64,000 nucleotides of DNA from Acheta domesticus (GCA_031308135.1 JAHLJT010003656.1:56340156-56404155), one strand, 5' to 3'. Shown: positions 33,174 to 45,289, counted from the stretch's first letter. Notes: a model not told the origin generated them from the letters alone. A program made the numbers and translations.

Positions 33174-34561
33174 AAGTCGAAAAAATCTACAGACAGAAAT
33201 GAAAGTAATAATTATGACATATGTTATTATGACTATACTTTTTTGTATTCGTGCTTGTTATACCCATCATTTTAAATCTAAATTCTCTGGATAAATGCAA
33301 TATTTTTCGAAGGAAATGAAGTTTGAATAGAAGAAACGTAAAAGTTAAAGCAGACTTGGTGCTGTCTACAAGGATACAAGAAAAAATTATTGATAGAAAC
33401 ACGACAATATCGTAGAAAAATATGGAGAAATGGAATTCATGGAAAAATGTATTTCATAATATCTATGCAAAGTGTGTCGACGTTTAAATGTATTTATCTT
33501 CAATCATACATCACTTTTAATTTCACCTGTCATTCACGACTGAAATGCATTGTCCTAAAGTTCAGATAATAGTTCAAATGTTCAATGCTCAAATCATATG
33601 ACGTTGGAACTGGAAGAGTCAACTTCCCTGTAAGAGAATCAGGTGGTAGCCGAAAGCATGAACACACACACATGTATCAAGTTAGTAACAAGATAATGTT
33701 TTACAACATACTTCAGGACAAACACTTCATCTATAATGGTATCAGACAAGAATAGCCTCGAGAAATCTCCACGCTCTCTCGATATAGACAAAATAATCTC
33801 AAGAAATTTAGATTGATCGTAAATAACAATGACTCGGAAACACTGTTCCGTGAGATCTTGTGGATCATTTACTGATTACTCTCACAGTGACTGATTCTTG
33901 AGGGTTAAAATGACACTGCCGTGATCATGGAGTATTTTCGGCACTTAAACCGAGTAAAAATAAATAATAATAGGTTCTCATTAAAGAATAAAACGTTATC
34001 AAATCATAAATTGGCTCCCTCCAAAATGCCTCTGTTCTGAAAGATTGCCAACGTTTACACCATCGGCATGGCATGGATATCTTGACATTACTTCATGAGC
34101 TGCAATTGACTGTAATTTAAAGCGCTATTTCATCACACAGCTACTACATTATTTTGCAAAGCAATAACTGACAACTTTCCAAAGCAATTGAATATTTTTT
34201 ACTGCACAATTCTTAAACAGAACGTTTTTTATATTCGTGTACATAACACGTGTACCTTTCTTGTTAAGCCCACATTTCGTATGTACTACCTACAAACTAA
34301 AAGCGATGAAAGAGGTGTCAAACAAAAGGCTTTTGAACAGGTTTCTTATCTAAGACACTTGCACGTTGTTTCATTAAAAATTAAGTTAAAAGTTCTCTCT
34401 TGCACGTAGGATAGTTCATAACTCTAAATGGTGCGTCCAAGGCACTTAAACCCTGATTTTCTCGCAGTACGCCCCTTAGATCTTAATTTACAAAATTAAT
34501 AGAGATTCTTAAAAATTGTTCTGAAATCTATAAAGTTGAAAAACCTATGACGAGTACATTT
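33174..34561. other. Unannotated AT-rich stretch
   Basis: No gene, tandem array or inverted-repeat element recognised. Confidence 0.4.
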
Positions 34562-34805
34562 GGCTGGCCTGGAACTAAAGTGGTCTACAAAACATTTTGG
34601 CTAAAATGCAAATTATGGTAAATTTAATCTGAACAGGTGAGCATCTGTATTTTCTAAAGTGGTCTATGTGTCATTAGTCGTTGTAGGTGCCCCATAATAA
34701 AAGTACCACTTCAGTATTGACAGATGATTTTGTTAGTCAATTCTTAAGTGGTCTGAAAGTCACATTGTGATTTGTATTATAGGCCACTTTAGTTCCAGGC
34801 TAGCC
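34562..34805. mobile_element. MITE with 26-bp terminal inverted repeats and 4-bp target duplication
   Basis: The left end is GGCTGGCCTGGAACTAAAGT... and the right end reverse-complemented is GGCTAGCCTGGAACTAAAGT..., agreeing at 24 of 26. ATTT flanks both sides (34558-34561 and 34806-34809). AAAGTGGTCT-like words occur two more times inside. 244 bp, non-coding. The superfamily is not assigned. Confidence 0.8.
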
Positions 34806-34973
34806 ATTTGGGGGGAGGGGAGCTCTTCTGTAACCCCACTCCGTGACATAGGGGTCAGAAAACTCGAATTCGGTGTAAAATGAAATTAACTATTTGATAT
34901 TCTGCACGTTATGTCCCACTGGGCTGTGTCTGTTTGTTAATAAACATTTAGAATAATTAGCATGTTTACTTAC

Positions 34974-35206
34974 GGAAAATACCGGGCCTTTATGACGTAA
35001 CCACAATTCAGGGCTGTTCGTTCCATGTTCGTTTCCATAATGAAGCTGGTTAATATATTTTCGTAATACTGTACTGCTATTATCGACATAACGAAACTCA
35101 GAAATGCAAAGCTTCTCTTAACGACCGAAGAGGATTTAATAGTCCGCCCTCCGTTTAGACCAATAGAAACAAATGATTTGTAGCTAAAGATGACGTGAGA
35201 GTACAC
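34974..35206 (-). CDS. Open frame ending at a splice donor, one hydrophobic segment
   Basis: An in-frame stop precedes 77 codons on the minus strand that end at TTTTCC and a GTAAGTAA donor. The stretch RSFAFLSFVMSIIAVQYY could be a membrane segment, followed by ENILTSFIMETN. The order R, hydrophobic run, Y, L-x-S-x-x is loosely like the transmembrane region of insect ionotropic receptors, but the resemblance is weak. No ATG at the start and no clear acceptor. It may be chance. Confidence 0.17.
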
Positions 35207-35529
35207 TTAATCTAAGAAATAATACTTTTAGTGGAAGTTTTTTTTCTTTAAGAAAGTATTTATCGACACACGGCTCATAATACAAATAAACTCGGTTGGT
35301 ATTTGTTTTTTTATCTGCATAATGTCGTTAATAACTATAAATAACGAACGGATCATCTGCCGTGGAATTCTGTTTTTCTTAATATTTGATGGGTAATGGT
35401 GAGATTAAAATGGAGGGGGAATGTTAAATCTTTGCAATTTCGGAAATTCAGGCCGTTCAATGAAAATGGAACTTGTTCTATATTTTAAGCATCCTTTGTT
35501 ATATCCAAGAAACGATTATAAGAAATGTT
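35207..35529. other. Unannotated AT-rich stretch
   Basis: Nothing recognised. Confidence 0.4.
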
Positions 35530-35800
35530 GAGCCATTTTTGAGAATGTTTAAAAATATTGCGGATTCGTATAGATAATCGCCCAAAATCAAAATAACCAT
35601 TTGAAATTCAAAGAGACCTCGAGTTCGGACAGATTGATCGGGGAATGTCAGTATTTGAAAAAAATCGGCTGACGGCATAGGCAGTAGTATTGACTTCCGA
35701 CGGGCAGACGACGGACCTTTGCTTTAAACCAATTTTTCGGTGTCAAGGACCCACAAAACATGGGAACTGACTACACAACATGTTAGAGCAAGTAATTCAC
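35530..35800 (+). repeat. Interspersed repeat family, copy D (fragment)
   Basis: Diverged fragment with the family order: GTTGAGCCATTTTTGAGAAT, CCAAAATCAAAATAACCATTT, GATCGGGGAATGTCAGTATT, CGACGGGCAGACGACGG, CAATTTTTCGGTGTCAAGGA and ACAAAACATGGGAACTGACT. Same orientation as copies A, C and E. The sequence up to about 36140 was not recognised. Confidence 0.6.
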
Positions 35801-36149
35801 CAAATATACGAACATGAATAATCCACTTTATGTTGTCAGCGACCCAAAAAAACGAGTTCTATTTAGAAAATGGACGATTTTGCCGCAGGAGTATACAATA
35901 CTTTCTCTGTTCTCTACAACTGTTTCTGTATACCGTGCAAGAACGCTATTTCGCAGCAAAAGCAATATTTGGCAACACGATGGAAAAGCATCTAAAAACA
36001 TACTGATATTTAACACTAAAAAAGAACAGAAACGGAGATATGTCGTTTTGGAAATAAACTCCACATGTATGCATTTATTAACAATTTATGCATTTCTTCA
36101 CCGATGATTATTATGCATTTATTTATCATTTATTGTAACGCATTAATGT

Positions 36150-36960
36150 TCCGCTAGGGCGCCTCTCGTTCCGCGTCGAACCGGAGTGCGACGGCGCGCG
36201 GTTGCGATCCCCCGGGGCTGGAGCTCAGGGCCCCGCCCCTCCCCTCCCCTCACCACCTCGCCCCATCCACCCTCCCTTATCACATTCCGGCTCCACCACG
36301 AGCGCGCCCCTCTGCCCTTAATACACAGGCACATGTAATTTATTAGAGCGCGCGCGCGCTCCCCCGGGCGTATCTGCCGCGTCACCGCCTTCAACATCTC
36401 CGCCTCCCCCTCCTCCCCCGCCTCGCTCCGCTTCCCGCTCAACCGCCTGTCGTGGTGCAGCAAATTCTCTCCGCCTTGCCGTCTACCCTGCTCTCTCTCT
36501 CTCTCAGGCGCTCTCTTCCTCAGATTGATTCGCCGCGTTTATCTCCTCCCTTAAATGAAAAGAATTATATCGCGCCGAATTCTTCGCAGTAGTGAAAACG
36601 TGTATTATTACATTCCGAGCGGAGGAAGGAGAAGCGGAAGACGAAAGGAAAAAAAACGGGAGGAAAACGGGACGCCGAGGGGTGTCGCGTGGTGAGCAGC
36701 GCCCGGGGTGTCTTAATCACCTCCCGGTGAAGTGATCTGTAAACGACGAGGTGAGGGAGCGGGCGAACCCGCCGCCGCTCGCTGCAGCGATCCGAGAAGG
36801 GAGACAAACCCGAGGAAGCCGGCAGCGCGCGCCCGCCGCCTACTGCAATAAAACGAGAGGTGGCAGAGTGCGGGCAGGAACCGGCGGGGAAGGATCCTCA
36901 TACGGGAGGAAAAGAGTAAGTTATTTTACGATTTGTGGGCGCGAAACGAGGTAGCAAAGA
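36150..36960. promoter_or_regulatory. CpG island, possible promoter and 5' exon
   Basis: About 800 bp of CpG-rich DNA with C-rich (36225-36290) and GC-alternating parts. Possible plus-strand donors are GACGAG then GTGAGG near 36742, AAAAGA then GTAAGT at about 36918, and another GTAAGT near 36963. A (CT)n then CAG acceptor-like tract lies near 36489-36507. A plus-strand 5'UTR exon is conceivable, but there is no protein evidence. A 106-codon minus frame (36143-36463) is unsupported. Confidence 0.45.
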
Positions 36961-37599
36961 GTAAGTTTGTTGGAGATGTGACGGGGGAGGAGAAAAGATG
37001 AGAAAATATTCAGCCCCCTGCGGCACGCCTGACGTTTGAATGGAGCCAAATTTCCGAGTTGAGTCGTATGGACTCGCAAACTGTGATTCGACAAGGGACA
37101 GGAACGAGGTAGAACGAAAGGCGCTGGGTCGTAGGCATAATCAGGCACCTCTGATGGTACGGTCGATGTCGCTAGGCACGGTAGCGCCGACGGGGTTCGG
37201 ATATCGATAATTAAGACGGTGACGCGGCGATGTGAGTTGGGGGAAGAAGGGGGTGAGGTAATCGAACAGAAATCAGGGTGGAGTGTCGATAATGGAGCGA
37301 CGACGTTACAGGAAGGAAAACGACGGAGACACGGCCCGCGTTTGGGGAGGAGAGACTGCAGCAGCTCCGGGAGCTCAGACGGAAGCTGGCGCCTGGGGGA
37401 AAAGAGGGGGAAGAGAACAAGTTCAGAAGTTAGCGCGTTGCGTGTGAGGAAAGTGGTGCTTTGAAGAGGTGAAATGGGAAAGTAGGAGGGAATAAAGGTC
37501 ATCTAATATAGAGGTACTAGGGCAGTGCGGTTATAAAATGGAGGAAGGCTATAGACGTCGAAAGCAGAATATAAGGATCCACTTATTCTGACCATTACC
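36961..37599. other. G-rich single-copy stretch, no gene seen
   Basis: Moderately CpG-rich, with a 193-codon minus frame (36921-37502) rich in S, P and L, which I treat as a composition effect. No splice or homology support. Confidence 0.35.
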
Positions 37600-37740
37600 T
37601 AGCTGATTCATTTTCATTACAAATTTAACTAGTAGGGGCTACAACAGCACTTTCTCTCATAATTTGTAACGGTTATGTTTATATCATAATATTACAACTT
37701 CCATTATTTGAATAGTTCAGCCATGTCTTCAAAAACTCTT
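37600..37740 (+). repeat. Dispersed repeat, copy 1 (partner at 63095-63230)
   Basis: Shares the core CTAGT-GG-GCTACAACAGCAC, then CTTTC, then TTGTAA-CAGTTA-like words, then CATTATTTGAA with 63095-63230 in the same orientation. Diverged, non-coding, class unknown. Confidence 0.5.
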
Positions 37741-37864
37741 AACCAAATGAAGCGTAGGAGATTAAAAATACATTTCCTAAGATTTTCGGATATTCAGAGG
37801 TTTTATTTAAAAAGTCGTTCTTAAATCATGTGTGTAGGTACACATTGCTCTACTCAAGCAAAAC

Positions 37865-38075
37865 TTCAAAAAGAAAAAAAATTGTTGAGAAATTTTGAAA
37901 ACGTTCCAGGGGTTTTATGTAAATTATTCCAAAAAATTAAAAGATCCGTTTCCAATTCTCAGGACCCGACCACATTGGTCGGGAAATATTCATTTTGAAG
38001 CAAATCTTGTAACCGGTTTCAGTACATGTGTTGTTCACAGACAGGTAGACGGACAGGCGGACAAACGGAAGTTTT
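37865..38075 (+). repeat. Interspersed repeat family, copy E (fragment)
   Basis: Contains TTGAAAACGTTCCAGGGG, TTATGTAAATTATTCC, CCGTTTCCAATTCTCAGGAC, GGTCGGGAAATATTCATTTT and ACAGACAGGTAGACGGACAG in family order. It lacks the TTTTTCGGTATCAA and CGAGAAAGTAAAA parts, so it is 3'-truncated. Confidence 0.6.
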
Positions 38076-38639
38076 GAGGAGGGGAAATCATACATTTTCT
38101 GCATTTCGGACTCCCAAATCTTTCTGTCAAAATCTTGACATCGTTTTTTTCTTCAGCCTTGCATAAGATTTTCAAAACTGTTGGTATTCTAGTTTAGGAG
38201 AAGGTAAACATTCTGTGGAAAGAGTGGGCATTCTCTAATGTAATGGTCGTAAAATTTATTAGAATTTATATGTTGGGAACATCAAAAACTACCACACGAC
38301 ATTATCAAAAATGTCCAAAGAGCAATAATTATGAAACCTCCATCTTTTATGAAACAGTAAGATATAACAAATAGACCCTGTCTTGAACAAAGGGAACATT
38401 AGCGACTTTTATAAAGGGAAGACGACAGATTTTTCCGAGGCAAAGAAAAATTAATGCTACAATAGTACAGACCTTTTCGTATTATTTGTAACTTTTGTAA
38501 TTTTCGAGCATTCAAAGAGTTCAATGCAAATCGGACTTTAAATTAAACAAAAAAATTGAGCCTTTCTGAGAAAATCTACTTTTTAAAGTGAACTTTATTT
38601 CAGACAAAATTATACGAAAACTACTAAGGGCGAAGGCGG
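38076..38639. other. Unannotated AT-rich stretch
   Basis: Nothing recognised. Confidence 0.4.
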
Positions 38640-39250
38640 CAGCGGCGAGGAAACGCCATCGAGGGAGGGACCGAGGGCGCGATCGAGAACGCGATCGAGG
38701 GCGGGAGCGAGGGCATGAGTGAGAGAGCAGATCGAGGGAGGGATCGAGGAATGTGGGAGGGGTGGAGGGCGCGATCAAGGCGGGAACAAGGCCATGAGCG
38801 AGGGCGCGAGCAAAGGCGGGAGTGCGGGTGAGAATGAGGGCGAGAGCGAGGGCGGGAGTGAGAGCGGAAGCGAAGACAGGAGCAATGCTAGGAGCGAGGG
38901 CAAGAGCCAACCGAAGAATGAGGTCGCGGGCGGCGGCGAAGACCGAAGGGCGTGGCGTCGGAGGCCAGGGAAGCCCCAGCCTCAGCCCCGTTCCGCTCGG
39001 TCTGCGCGATCCAGACACCGCACTCGGCTGCGCGCGACGCGCAGATGGCCGATCGATAAGCAGTAGTAGCACAGGTCCCTGCGCGCGGCGGCGACTGGGC
39101 GTCGCGACGTGAGGCGACGCTGCGCCCCAGAGGCTGGCAATATTGCGTCTGCCAACGGCAACGCGCGCCACTTAATGGAATCAGCCCAAGGAGCAAGTGC
39201 TCCACATAGCGGCGGGGTCGGAGTCCCAAGCCACGCTCGTACATGTGATC
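38640..39250. repeat. CpG-rich block with degenerate 12-bp GAGCGAGGGCGG-type repeats
   Basis: From about 38650 to 38900 a degenerate 12-bp unit (GAGCGAGGGCGG and variants) gives an SEGESEGG-type plus frame and matching minus frames. Since 12 is a multiple of 3, open frames of 96-216 codons follow automatically. The right part (38940-39250) is CpG-rich unique sequence, possibly a CpG island. No gene was recognised. Confidence 0.65.
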
Positions 39251-40244
39251 GCCAGGAGCGAAGGAAACTACATTATCTATTCTGCAATGAAAAACTTACG
39301 CGTTACTCTATTTGATATGATATTTAATGAAAAGAGGTAAGCTTGGCGCGTTGGTAATGTATGTATTCGTCCTGGATTATTGCGTAAGAACAAAACAGGA
39401 TAAATAATTGATCGTCTAATTAAATAATTCAATAATAATTTTCAATAATGTTGAAATTCAATTCATAATTTTCAATAATGTTGAAAATTTAACGAAATTA
39501 GCAGTTGTGTTTTAGTTATGTCTGAGGAATCTCTGTCTACTCCATTCTCCGCTATTTCTCTATGCCTCCTTTTTCCCTAATATCGGCTATTCCACAAAAA
39601 AATTAAGTATCGTGTTTATAAGTTTTTTATTAATTATAAATTCCACTATATTTATTAAATTTATCAGTTTCGTAATTCTTTGCACATTCACAATAGTTTA
39701 TTCGATTTTTTTATGGAATCTTGTTCTCTCGACGTGAAGGGCCGCCGTATCTCTGTAAGAAAAGGACTGCTTTCTTTTTCTTTGATTCGAGAACTCTTCT
39801 CTTCGAGGTGAAACAAAATGGAGGATTATAAGAAATACTTTCATATTTCTTGTATTAATATCAAGCCAAACATTAATTCCAATTAGAATAAACCAATTGG
39901 AAAATGTGACACTAACTAACGTACATGAGTTAATGCAATTATAAGGTTCCAATGTGGGCCATTAATGTGATTACTACTTCCGCTTCTATTTCAAGCGTGC
40001 AGATCCCTCGACTCCCCTGACTTTCGTGGTTTTAAATACTTTTCACGTAAGAGATCAAAATAAGCTCGTGTACTTTCGTCTAAAGAGTCACGTAGGTACA
40101 ACCATTGGCTCTAACTGAGCGAGTTGAATTTTTGTCCAAAGCCTGGAATAAGGATTTTCTTCATTTACTTAAAATTTGTAACCGTTTAAAAAGCATTAGC
40201 TCAGTTCCAAAATCGTTTCCTCTGCAGCATCATTCACTGGGAAT
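39251..40244. other. Unannotated AT-rich stretch with a small duplication
   Basis: TAATTTTCAATAATGTTGAA occurs twice, near 39435 and 39467. No gene was seen. Confidence 0.4.
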
Positions 40245-40270
40245 CCGACCCTTTCGAAAAGATATCAAAA

Positions 40271-40333
40271 ATCTAGTGACGAAAATCCGCCCATTTCTTG
40301 AGCCCCGAAAGGGACGGATTTTCGACACTAGAT
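40271..40333. repeat. Inverted repeat, 22-bp arms
   Basis: 40271-40292 (ATCTAGTGACGAAAATCCGC...) pairs with 40311-40333 with two mismatches and one extra base, across an 18-bp loop. A GACCC/GGGTC pair lies outside it. It sits 27 bp left of another fold-back element. Confidence 0.75.
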
Positions 40334-40359
40334 ACCTGGGTCGAACTCAACCACTGTGA

Positions 40360-40552
40360 CTAGGCGCGTCAGGACCTGTCTTCACGACGGAATATCTCAC
40401 GGCATTTCGCATCTGTGTCAGTCGCAAGGTGTCGCAATATCGCGACCGTTTCGAGCAGTGCTGGCGATCATGTGACATCTAGCGGTACGACCGAGAAAGA
40501 CGCGAACTGCCGTGAGATATTCCATCGTGAAGACAGTCCTTCAAGCGCCAAG
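40360..40552. mobile_element. Fold-back MITE candidate
   Basis: The inner arms 40378-40404 and 40508-40534 match at 26 of 27 positions (starting GTCTTCACG, ending ATATCTCACGGCA). Outer arms continue with GGCGC (40363-40367) and GCGCC (40545-40549). The interior is CpG-rich and non-coding. No clear target duplication was found, so the outer border is approximate. Confidence 0.7.
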
Positions 40553-41965
40553 AAATAAAAACCCTGTATAGCGACCGGCCGCTCTGATCGGTAGTTTTTC
40601 GTGCTTTCTCCGGTCGATACAAGACGAATTTCGGAGCAGTACCCTAACAAACGCAGCACGGAGCATAAGCAATATTTGTCCTTCATCTTTCCCCTCTCCT
40701 CTCCCCTTACATATGCGCTCATACTTGCCTGTTCGACCGCTATACATGTAGAGAGGTCAGTCGGAGCTTAGATCTTGTCCCATAAGACGAGGTGTCCCTC
40801 TTGGGGAGGTATCTGGAGGAGGCCCACGTGATCCCAAGTGGAGCCCCGGCACCTCTAATGAAATGCATTACACATACGGGCTAATGACCTCGAGAGCTGA
40901 CTTGCCCGGAATTAGTACTCACTCATTTACTCGTCGAACAATTGTTCACTGCCTGATTAGAAAATAAACATGAATGAGCATATCAATACGGGCCTGCTCT
41001 TATTTTACAAAAACAAAATGCAATGTTTTAAACTCTGAATCATCAACAGTGTTCCAAAAAATGTGTTATTTCTTGTTTGGATTTTCATTTTGTAATACAT
41101 ATGTATATCAGTGACACTTTTTATAAGAATTTGGTACATTTTTTTCCTTCCGCATTTGCCTTCCATTCAAAGCTGCAAAATTACATTGCATGCTATAATC
41201 AATATCCCATTCTCGTCCTCTTCCATTGTTTGGCTTTGTTTTCAACAATAAAGGGCAATACCATTGTATCGCTCTCTATAGAGCATTTCTGAAAAAGAGG
41301 TTTTGTGATTGACAACATTAACACTGTAGTACATAAGCACTAAAGGCAGAGAGAGACTTCATTGTAAGAAACAATGTGTTTCACACTCACCATACTGGAC
41401 AATATTGCAAACAAGAGAACATGATACTAAGTTACAACACTTCATTCAAAATTGTGCGTAAAATTAAGTGATATAGTGCCATAAAATTGACTCCAATGAA
41501 CCGAAGCACAACTCTCAGAATCGCATCCTGCAATGCACGAGTACAATACGTGAGGCTGGTAAATAAATTCAAACGTTTTTAACTCAAATATGAAATTTGA
41601 TTTGCGTGCAAAGTTGCATTTTCTCGGGCAAAAATCTCTAAAAATGTGGTTGATATCGTGGTGACAGTGACACGAATACTCGAAAAGAAGAATGTCTTAC
41701 TAATGTCAGAAACACCCAGATTATACAAAGAAAGAATTCTCAGCCACAAGATAGGAACACGTGAAGAACAAGACATAAATTATATTCCTCAACTAAATAA
41801 ATATTTCGTCAGTATTTTCCAAAATTGTTATGTTTCAAATCAAGACGACTTTGATACGTTTAATAAGTTTTATTTATTATCAGTAAAACATTTTCGAACT
41901 CCGGCTTATACAAAGTGGAACAATTCATGAAAACGCGAACACCGTAAGAGGGTTAAGGCCATAAT
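40553..41965. other. Unannotated stretch
   Basis: A 94-codon plus frame (41646-41930) has a fair amino-acid mix but no splice, start or homology support, and its length is within what chance allows. 40740-40930 is GC-richer and unrecognised. Confidence 0.35.
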
Positions 41966-42634
41966 TAGGGGGTGGATTTTAATGAAATCTTGTTTTCCTT
42001 TATACTTTAGAACAATGCCGTTTAATGTAGAAAATTATTTCATGTTATAACAAAAGGAAAGGACCCATTTTTATACTTTTTTTGTTGCATTTTTCGTCAA
42101 TTTCGACTAATAAATCATTTTTTTGCATTTTCGCTGATTTAATAGATTTTAATATCATTTGAATGGTACTTGCTTCAAATAATATTTACGCTTATTTAAT
42201 ATAAATTACGTGCAAATAATATTACGCGCAACAAATGTTCTCCACAGGATTCCTGAAAACCTATACCTGATTTCGATTTCGATTTCTTCTCTCAGAAGTT
42301 GTAATGTTAGCCACTGTGAGTATGTAATCTAAGGTTCCTGTGACGCCTGTCAGCGCCATTGCCGTTTCAGCCGATTTTGATACAACTAAAGACAGATTCT
42401 CTGGGAAAGAACAGTCCAAAGCAAAAGTTTGAAGGCTGAGTTCACATGAACGAATAGAAAAAAAACCGTGATTACATCAGAAACGTGTCCAACAGCTTGA
42501 GTTGTTCATCCTGACTGGTTTTGATAATATTTTTTACGTAATTTTTCTTTGTTTTTAGAGCATTTTTAATCACTTTAAAAGAATTTTATTGATCATTTTT
42601 GGCGATGTTTTTGGTCATCAAAATCTGCCGCCTA
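41966..42634 (+). mobile_element. hAT-like non-autonomous family 3, copy 1
   Basis: Aligns with 55981-56586 over its full length and in the same orientation (shared ATAACAAAAG, GGTACTTGCTTCAAATAATA, GATTTCGATTTCGATTTCTT, CAACAGCTT, TTGATCATTTTTGGCGATGT). The left tip TAGGGGGTGGATTTTAATGA is weakly inverted at the right (reverse complement TAGGCGGCAGATTTTGATGA). Flanks are GCCATAAT and ATCATAAT, an 8-bp duplication with two changes. 669 bp, no transposase. Confidence 0.8.
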
Positions 42635-43145
42635 ATCATAATAATGTATCAGCCGAAGCCTCAGCTTCTCGATCACTGATTTGTATTGCGAAAACAAGTT
42701 TTGCGGTCATAGAAAGCTCTGAGAAGATAAATGGTCACATGGGTTTACCATTATAAGTGAGAGAGACTAGCTCTTTCTCGTGTACCCGGTCCCTGTCTAC
42801 ATGAACACGGAGTCGGAGATTTTTATGTTACGTATTTTGTGAGTTGGGTTTTAAAGAGCACCTCGGCGAGTTCATACGTAACGCGGAGTTTCTTTTAACT
42901 GCCAGTACTCGTGTGTTGTGAGGTCTCATATTCTGGTGTTATTTTTAGAACCTGACGCCTGCACTCCGACCTGCAATGCTTGCCTGCGTGGACGAATGCG
43001 CCACTCAAATGGAGAGCACACGTGAGAGCGGCGAGGAAAAACACCTTTCAAAAATAGCTCTTACAAAAAATACGGTCCTATTAGAAGAAGTATAGTGTTA
43101 TGCAAATGAGGGGTCATCTTAAACAGATGGATATGATTGATTGAT
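42635..43145. other. Unannotated stretch
   Basis: No gene or repeat recognised. Confidence 0.35.
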
Positions 43146-43600
43146 TAGTGATTTCGAGAGCGTCAACTGATCAGGTCATTAGTCTCGTAGGTGTAGGGCA
43201 TGCCCTTCCCCAGGAGGTGGCTGTGATCTTTCCCCGCTGGATGGAGAGATCCGGCGCCGACCTACCGTCGGTTAGCAGGGTTTTCCCCAACCAGGTATTT
43301 TCCACCAGCGGGGCACCGCCCCAGCCGGGTCAAGTTCGAAGTTCCCGACCTGTCTCCCGGCATGTGTGATAGTGTAGTACTTGTAGGTGTGTGTATAAAG
43401 CAAGGGATGAGGATAGAAGGTAGAGAAGGAAAGATCGCACGCGGTCCGTGGCCCGATTGTTAGAGTACTGCTCCAGCACTCGCCTGGTGTTGATCGGAGA
43501 AACCACGGAAAAGTACTGATCAGTTATAATTTTCCTCCAGACCGCGACTGAATTCGACCTAGCTATTTGGTGGTGTCGAATGATGGAAGTGAACATCGAG
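43146..43600 (-). mobile_element. Retroposon candidate sharing the SINE 3' domain
   Basis: Read on the minus strand, its end (GACTAATGACCTGATCAGTTGACGC..., near 43155-43195) resembles the conserved 3' domain of the two SINEs at 21946-22178 and 28177-28391 (TAATGA-C-TAG, GTTGA-GC). The upstream part contains TTTTCCGTGGTTTCTCC, a phrase common in insect SINEs. A tRNA-like box pair was not clearly found. Borders are tentative. Confidence 0.4.
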
Positions 43601-44628
43601 TTGTTATGTGTAAAATTAACCTGAAGGTTTTGTTGTGGTGACAGCTTGTGGGGGAGGAAAAGTCTGATTATGCGGAGTTAATAAAAAGAACATATAAACG
43701 AGTAATTCTTCTTTAGGACTTCAACTATTTCATTTAAAGGTTCTCAATTTTTTGACTTCGCAATTCTATTGTTTGAGGTGAGCCTACAACGCGGTACAGT
43801 CTGTTTAAATAATACAGATCAGTTAGAAGAATGTGTGTCGGAGTTCATTTTTCTTATTTATTTTTTCTCATATTATTCAATTTTCAGTTATATTTTTATT
43901 TTTTTTTTAGTATTTAAGTAAGACATCTTCAGGAGCGAATTTTTTATTTACAGTCGCCCATCCACCAAATGCAGGTTATAAGGAAAAAGAAAAGTGTAAA
44001 CGTATTGATGCTAGGAACAAAAAGTGGACTAAACTGAATATGTCCTTTTCCTCGCAAAGGCCCGGGAAGTGTAGTGGTCACCTTAAAGCGTTGGCCTTTC
44101 GTCAGAGTTTTATGTCTTTTCGCGAAAGATAAGCAGTTGTTCTGTTGGATGCACTTTCCAGCCCACACGTGCACACACCACGGCCTGTTCTCACTTTCCG
44201 CTCGCTAACATCGAGCTCTTTCTGCAAGGGGCACTTTATGTTTGTTCTCAGTGTTCTGCGTTAGGTGATCTCGTAAGTCGATCTTATTTTTACGACTTGA
44301 TGGCTGCAGCTTGGTCCGAATCGCCCGTGCACGCTGACAACAGTAACGTAGGAAGCGTACTACCGGAGCAGCAGTGGTGTACATAATTCTGTTATGTTAA
44401 GATGAATACCTTGAAATCTTAGATGTTTTGGAGAGTCGAATTTGCAAGGTTACGCAGGTTTTACCCACGAATACATACTATATCATTTTGCCTGTAAGAT
44501 ACCCACCATAAAGAAATGGTGACGTCAGAACCGTGAGTTCGTGTTGCTGTTGATAAGAAAAAAGTATGTAACATATTTATTTTCTATTTTACACTCACTA
44601 TCAACATTTATTCTTTGTTTTGTTTCAG
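43601..44628. other. Unannotated stretch
   Basis: T-rich part near 43850-43915. A TGACGTCA palindrome lies at about 44520. No gene assigned. Confidence 0.35.
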
Positions 44629-44716
44629 TACCATAGACTTTGACGCTGCTTGTAACGTACTTCGAACAGAAGTTTCATGTTACAAACCATTTTGTATTCA
44701 GAGAGCAGCTAAGTAA
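44629..44716 (+). CDS. Candidate terminal coding exon
   Basis: A good acceptor (TTCTTTGTTTTGTTTCAG) is followed by one base and 28 codons, TIDFDAACNVLRTEVSCYKP then FCIQRAAK, and a TAA at 44714-44716. A GTATGT donor at 44564 would leave a 65-nt intron, and joining keeps the frame (upstream EFVLLLIRKN), but that upstream frame opens only 13 codons earlier. Gene unknown. May be chance. Confidence 0.2.
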
Positions 44717-44901
44717 TTTTGTATCTGGCATCGTTTCCAGTGAGATCTGCCAGCACATGCATCATATTTGCTGCTGTATAGAAGTGTAAGAGATAAAATA
44801 TTTGAGAACGGCCTGATATTGTTAGTGTTAGCAAACAGAAATTTGAGACTCCATATGCGTTCCAAACAGGTTCTTTTGTCTTATTATAGTGTTTCACTCA
44901 C

Positions 44902-45041
44902 CTTGGAGGAGATTGTATAATTTTATACAAATATCGTCATCACCGTTTTCACAATCATCATCATCGTTGGTTTCTACCTCTCGGAAGTCGTCTTCGTCTT
45001 CATTGTATTTCTCGTCGCTTTCAATTCCCTCGTATTCTAAT
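44902..45041 (-). CDS. Candidate coding exon with an acidic tract, minus strand
   Basis: A frame open from about 45066 down reads LEYEGIESDEKYNEDEDD, then an acidic stretch with DDDD and DDD, then ICIKLYNLLQ, and stops being open exactly at a CAAG/GTGAGT donor. The assumed acceptor ends GATATCGCAAG (weak). The acidic, non-repetitive peptide is unlike chance AT-rich frames. It could be an exon of a gene with a promoter in the CpG island at 45290-46230, or the acidic N-terminus of a transposase. Not identified. Confidence 0.3.
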
Positions 45042-45289
45042 CTTGCGATATCGAAAAATGACAATTAAAGTATTATCTCTCTATTATAATTGATGTAACT
45101 TGGTTCGTAGGCAGTCATTCAGTTCAAGATCAAGGTCATTGTTATGTTATTTCACTTTTAATATATTTTATCACTTAAGTACTTCTTGTTTACTCCGTAA
45201 AAAGTTGAAGGGTATAATAATTTTGAATGTACTACTTCGCCACATCTTGAATACTGTTGGGTTTCTTCGGTATGACAACGCTTAAAAAT

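Noticed and set aside
38521..39244. Frames of 96-216 codons including an SEG-rich one
   Set aside because: A degenerate 12-bp repeat and CpG-rich DNA keep frames open on both strands. No start, splice or homology support.
41646..41930. 94-codon plus frame with mixed composition
   Set aside because: Length is within chance for this base composition. No start context, splice sites or family, so it is mentioned only in the interval entry.
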